Of a stretch of DNA of 64,000 bases, positions 60,974-64,000 are shown piece after piece (position 1 is the first letter of the stretch; every line of letters begins with the position of its first letter). The notes below the pieces were generated by a model that worked only from the letters and a program-made list of their open reading frames with translations, was not told the DNA's origin and searched no databases. Source of the stretch: a virus; the IMG/VR virus record IMGVR_UViG_3300024348_000001, positions 1 to 64,000 of that record; one strand, written 5' to 3'. The position numbers and the translations under genes are program-made.

Positions 60974-62010
60974 TTCAACGCATCCTTGCGAGTTACTGTA
61001 GCTGTACCCGGCGTACGCACAGCTACTCCTGCTGCGCTCTGTGCAAAATCACATGCGGCAACAAACGGCATACCTTCCATCAGGCCCACAGCAAGACCAG
61101 CCAGAAACGTGTCGCCCGCTCCGCAAACGTCTGTCAGATTGGGGAGCAAATGCTTATACGGTGGAGGTGCGTAAATAAAATCACCGTCACACGTTGCGTA
61201 ACCCTTATCGCCAAACGTGATAACCAAACGTTTAAACAATACACCGTGACCTGCCACTTGCTGATTAAACACGTCATACACAGCGCGGTACACCAGTTCG
61301 GGTTCTGCATCAGGCGCAATAGGCTGTTCAGCAAACGCCAAATACTCCCGAGCCTGCCGTTCGTTAAACTTAAAAATCGTATCTTTAGAGCCCCACGCCT
61401 GCCAGTTAGAAAGGCGTCTGCCCGGGATATGTCTGCCCGGATCCACAATCAGTAATTTACCTTCAGCCGCAGCCACAATGCGCGCCCTGACATCCCCAGC
61501 CCGAGGTTCTAGACCAAAGAACCCCTTGTGGTAATCAGACACCACAAACACATCAACGTTACTGGGCCACTTCAGATCGTTGCCTGCTTCTTCGCTTCCA
61601 ATCAGGTTGACACTAGACGTCAGCCAGTGGTCATAAGGATCTACATCAAACCGGGTTATCCTTGGGCTCATCGTTTGCGTGATGTCGTTGTTTGTGATCC
61701 TGCATTTAATTACAGGTCGAACGCGCGTAGACGACACAATAGGCGTAACTCCTGCCAGTAACAACTGCTCACGCACAATGGCATAATCATCGCCACGAGC
61801 ACCTGCCGTATACAACGTTACAGCATTATCGTTCGGGCCAAACTTGCTTAGCGATTGCACATTCACTGCTACATTGGCTGCGCCGCCGGGAGTCGTGTGT
61901 CGAAAAGATACATTGGCTTTTAACGTCCCCGGCTGTTCGTAATTGTCTTTTACACTGTTAATTGTCAAATGACGGTCAATAATCGTGTCACCAAATACAG
62001 CGATGTTCAC
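60970..62010 (-). CDS. PfkB-family kinase, heptose 7-phosphate kinase-like (HldE N-terminal domain-like)
   Basis: N-terminal VFGDTIIDRHL and TPGGAANVAVNVQSL match the RfaE1/HldE kinase; the anion-hole and catalytic motif NLTDVCGAGDTFLAGLAVGL carries the base Asp. 346 residues. It would phosphorylate heptose 7-phosphate at C1 before the adenylyltransferase gene that follows with a 4-bp overlap. GTG start with GAGGAG at 7 nt. GmhA, GmhB and HldD partners are not in the window, so host enzymes may supply or finish the pathway. Confidence 0.85.
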   Translation of the reverse strand: MNIAVFGDTIIDRHLTINSVKDNYEQPGTLKANVSFRHTTPGGAANVAVNVQSLSKFGPNDNAVTLYTAGARGDDYAIVREQLLLAGVTPIVSSTRVRPVIKCRITNNDITQTMSPRITRFDVDPYDHWLTSSVNLIGSEEAGNDLKWPSNVDVFVVSDYHKGFFGLEPRAGDVRARIVAAAEGKLLIVDPGRHIPGRRLSNWQAWGSKDTIFKFNERQAREYLAFAEQPIAPDAEPELVYRAVYDVFNQQVAGHGVLFKRLVITFGDKGYATCDGDFIYAPPPYKHLLPNLTDVCGAGDTFLAGLAVGLMEGMPFVAACDFAQSAAGVAVRTPGTATVTRKDALK

Positions 62011-62180
62011 TGATACACTCCTCTAATGTTTCCTGCGTCTGGTGATATGCGTCCCAGTGGTGGCTGGTAAGCATCTTCTTTAGATTTACAATCAGAACAC
62101 CTACGGACACGCGTAGAGTCAGGTGTGATAAATTTCCACTGACACCCAAGACACACACGTACCGTTGGAGTTGGTTGCAT
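62007..62180 (-). CDS. Small zinc-ribbon protein (57 aa)
   Basis: ATG at 62180, GAGG upstream. Two CxxC pairs (VCLGC and RCSDC) form a likely zinc ribbon. Its TGA overlaps the GTG of the heptose kinase. Typical of small phage transcription or DNA-binding proteins, but unassigned. Confidence 0.66.
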   Translation of the reverse strand: MQPTPTVRVCLGCQWKFITPDSTRVRRCSDCKSKEDAYQPPLGRISPDAGNIRGVYQ

Positions 62181-62182
62181 TG

Positions 62183-62746
62183 TCATTCCTCAGTAATTAA
62201 ATCGTCGTCATCGCATTTGTCACGGCATTCGCCAACAAATATGTCGCAAGGGTCGCCCTCGCCACTTGTTACGTACAATTTGCTTTTGTCTGCTTCGGCA
62301 TTTAACTTGTCGCTGTAAAGCTCGTCAAGGTAAGCCTCTCGGCTACCTATCCCGTTACAGTAAGAACAGGTCTTGTCGTAACGCGTCAACAACGTCCGAG
62401 CGTTTCTGTAATAACGAAACCAGCCGTGCTTTTCCAATTTCTTAAGATTACCCGCCAAATTAAATTCAGCAGCCCTTACGTGCGTCCTTGCAACGGCTTT
62501 TCTCCATTTCTTGAGAAGCCGTTTATTTGTCGTCTCAACTTTAGCTCGTCCTTTACATTGTGGACATGGCGCTAAATTACTGCACGCCCAAGGCATGTAA
62601 TACTTTCCACTAGGCATCAAACTAAATACCGAACCAATAAAAATCGAACGTTCAAACTGATCGTTCCACTCGTTCCACTGCCATTCCTCCCGGTCAAGAT
62701 CTTTTCTGACACGATCCCAATCAATACCTGTTTCTACAGCCGTCAT
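62183..62746 (-). CDS. Unrecognised protein with DnaJ-like zinc motifs (187 aa)
   Basis: CPQCKGRAK and, 60 residues on, CSYCNGIGS match the CxxCxG zinc repeats of DnaJ, with a basic helical stretch between them (NKRLLKKWRKAVARTHVRAAEF). C-terminus is acidic with DDDD and Cys. Probably binds nucleic acid or protein. Overlaps its upstream neighbour by 4 bp. Confidence 0.66.
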   Translation of the reverse strand: MTAVETGIDWDRVRKDLDREEWQWNEWNDQFERSIFIGSVFSLMPSGKYYMPWACSNLAPCPQCKGRAKVETTNKRLLKKWRKAVARTHVRAAEFNLAGNLKKLEKHGWFRYYRNARTLLTRYDKTCSYCNGIGSREAYLDELYSDKLNAEADKSKLYVTSGEGDPCDIFVGECRDKCDDDDLITEE

Positions 62747-63087
62747 GGCATTTCCTTTCTATAAGTACTTACGATTTTGTTCTTCAATTCGTTGTTCCAT
62801 TCTTGATTCTTGGCAGGGTCACATCGCCATGAAATTATCACCCAGTCATCAATCGTGTCATCGTCATTAATTGTGTACGTCTCAACCACTTCGTACCGTC
62901 TAACTGTTCCAATAATCCGAGCCGTGCGCAATTCTACACGCTTGTCAGCCATGATCGCCAACGTGTAATGACCAATCTCTAAGTCTATTACTTTTAAGTA
63001 CTTAGGGTCATCAATCCATTTTTTGTAACGGTCACTTGCGTGTTTTTCGGCACTTGTAGGTTCACTAATTGGCACAAACACAAACAT
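62743..63087 (-). CDS. Unrecognised protein (114 aa)
   Basis: AAGGA before the start. Beta-rich sequence (YTLAIMADKRVELRTARIIGTVRRYEVVETYTIND) with a basic C-terminus. No family known to me. Confidence 0.6.
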   Translation of the reverse strand: MFVFVPISEPTSAEKHASDRYKKWIDDPKYLKVIDLEIGHYTLAIMADKRVELRTARIIGTVRRYEVVETYTINDDDTIDDWVIISWRCDPAKNQEWNNELKNKIVSTYRKEMP

Positions 63088-63096
63088 AGGTTTTCC

Positions 63097-63369
63097 TTAT
63101 TTGTCAAACGACAGGAAATTACCATCTGCGCCCGTAATCGCAGCGATCAATTGCTCGTACGAATACGTGATGTCGTCGTATACATCTTTGTCTTTCAACA
63201 CAGAGATAGTGACAACATCATCGTCAAACTCAAAACGAATAGCTGTGTACCCCAAAGCTTCCGCTGTTGGGGTTTCAGTGACAACAACTGTGCGTTCGTC
63301 ACTAGCCAAAGGAATGGCTTTTTGTTTATTTCGTTTGTTGACGACGTGCACGCTTAGGTTTTGGTTCAT
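63097..63369 (-). CDS. Unrecognised protein (90 aa)
   Basis: ATG at 63369 lies inside the previous gene (44-bp overlap), with GGTGAG upstream. Acidic, beta-rich (IRFEFDDDVVTISVLKDKDVYDDITYSYEQLIAAI). A 7-bp inverted repeat occurs near 63250-63275. Unrecognised. Confidence 0.6.
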   Translation of the reverse strand: MNQNLSVHVVNKRNKQKAIPLASDERTVVVTETPTAEALGYTAIRFEFDDDVVTISVLKDKDVYDDITYSYEQLIAAITGADGNFLSFDK

Positions 63370-63730
63370 CAGGCTCACCCCAGTTCATTTCTACAAGAAA
63401 GGCCCGCCAAGCCTCGATCAAGGTCTCACGGGGGCAAAGTACTTCTTTGTCACAGAAAGCGCTCACGCAGTCATAATCGAGGCCCGGAAAGGCACGTTTT
63501 AATTCTGCGTGTAAAAACTTGTACGCGTCAAAAAACACTGTGGCTTTGTAACACGTGCGGTAATGTTCTTCTACCACATCTAACCAACTTACCAAATCAC
63601 GGCGACCTTGAGCATCTTCACTGGCGTTATAGCACAACATATTTGTAGTTAGCTTAAACGGTATTTTATATTTTTGGATCGTCGCATTTGAGATTAATTC
63701 GTCGTCGGGTACTGGCGGAAGTTCGATCAT
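63326..63730 (-). CDS. Unrecognised protein (134 aa)
   Basis: I place the start at 63730, where GGGGA precedes the ATG by 7 nt; a reading from 63865 competes with a better frame. Contains several cysteines (MLCYNASED, HYRTCYKA, YDCVSAFCDKEVLC) and a basic end (KPKRARRQQTK). No family. Confidence 0.58.
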   Translation of the reverse strand: MIELPPVPDDELISNATIQKYKIPFKLTTNMLCYNASEDAQGRRDLVSWLDVVEEHYRTCYKATVFFDAYKFLHAELKRAFPGLDYDCVSAFCDKEVLCPRETLIEAWRAFLVEMNWGEPDEPKPKRARRQQTK

Positions 63731-64000
63731 GTAAAGATCCCCATGACTGTTGAAGGTGAAATTTCTTGTCCATGAGTCGGCGCATACCAAAGAGATACCC
63801 AACAACAGCGCCAGCATGAATGTCGGTAGATTGTTGCGACAAAAACAACGCGTCGTACAAACCATACGGAAACGTTAATGCTGAACCAAAAATAGACGTG
63901 GGATCAAAATCAGACGCTAGATGCCATTGAAACGCAACACGGGTACTGATTGACGACGGTAGTGGTGTCTGTAGTGCGTTGGTGTTGGTCAAATGCAACG
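63666..64000 (-). CDS. Unrecognised protein, N-terminus beyond the window
   Basis: The frame is open to the right edge and ends at 63666. The visible 111 residues include STRVAFQWHLASDFDPTSIFGSALTFPYGLYDALF, a plausible folded part, and a basic C-terminus (TRRRINLKCDD). It overlaps the next gene by 65 bp. Too little is seen to identify it. Confidence 0.55.
   Translation of the reverse strand, partial: LHLTNTNALQTPLPSSISTRVAFQWHLASDFDPTSIFGSALTFPYGLYDALFLSQQSTDIHAGAVVGYLFGMRRLMDKKFHLQQSWGSLHDRTSASTRRRINLKCDDPKI

Noticed and set aside
63731-63865. N-terminal extension with a signal-peptide-like stretch (LPTFMLALLLGISLVC) for the gene at 63326
   Set aside because: The competing frame that runs to the window edge is coherent here, and GGGGA supports the later start at 63730.
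1-64000. CRISPR array, insertion sequence or integrase
   Set aside because: No regularly spaced direct repeats, transposase motifs or att-like flanks were found; the hairpin arrays are inverted repeats of different sequence.

Overview
The window reads as an internal stretch of a large tailed double-stranded DNA phage (Caudoviricetes). Every supported gene lies on the minus strand, packed with ATGA, TGATG and GTGA overlaps. It carries a portal protein, a full phage replication and recombination set, nucleotide-metabolism genes and many small orphan ORFs. No rRNA, tRNA, integrase, CRISPR array or host housekeeping block is visible. The ADP-heptose genes and the glycan genes suggest a Gram-negative host, but that is inference. 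Both window edges cut a gene: a class II ribonucleotide reductase on the left and an unidentified protein on the right.

Layout, from high to low coordinates (the direction of transcription). 64.0-60.1 kb: small Zn-binding and orphan proteins, plus a split HldE pair (heptose-phosphate kinase and heptose-1-phosphate adenylyltransferase). 60.1-58.3 kb: tiny orphan genes. 58.2-42.5 kb: replication and recombination: SbcD, SbcC, SF2 helicase, DnaB-type helicase, primase, a UDG/exonuclease/polymerase A fusion, an SSB-like protein and a RecA/UvsX-like recombinase. 42.5-28.7 kb: PhoH, a DNA-ligase-like protein that has lost its catalytic residues, ThyX, DnaQ-like exonuclease, RuvC-like resolvase, DUF3310 protein and orphans. 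28.7-27.2 kb: an insert of self-contained promoter-gene-terminator cassettes. 27.1-12.2 kb: virion module with the portal, Pro/Gln-rich and Gly-rich structural proteins, a tubulin/FtsZ-like GTPase coupled to a 40-residue membrane peptide, and two glycosyltransferases. 12.2-3.5 kb: a glycan-decoration island of glycosyltransferases, sulfotransferase, methyltransferase, cupin and a nucleotidyltransferase-like protein, with a caspase-fold protease in the middle. 2.8-1.9 kb: a second pair of promoter-gene-terminator cassettes. 1.9-0 kb: ribonucleotide reductase.

The most unusual signal is the cassette system. At two places 25 kb apart, short orphan genes sit between a shared promoter-like element (CTAAAT, 13-14 nt, GCGTCATA) and a strong hairpin-plus-T-tract terminator. 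Their mRNAs, coding part included, are tiled with perfect short-loop hairpins; in one case eight consecutive hairpins cover about 285 nt. Three of four cassettes begin exactly on the stop codon of the preceding gene. Ordinary neighbours lack this folding. I read these as independently transcribed genes whose coding RNA is selected to fold; I do not recognise a described family.

Together the genes describe a phage that makes its own dNTPs (class II RNR, ThyX), replicates with its own replisome, repairs and recombines DNA with RecA/SbcCD/RuvC functions, and probably remodels glycans on virion or host surface.
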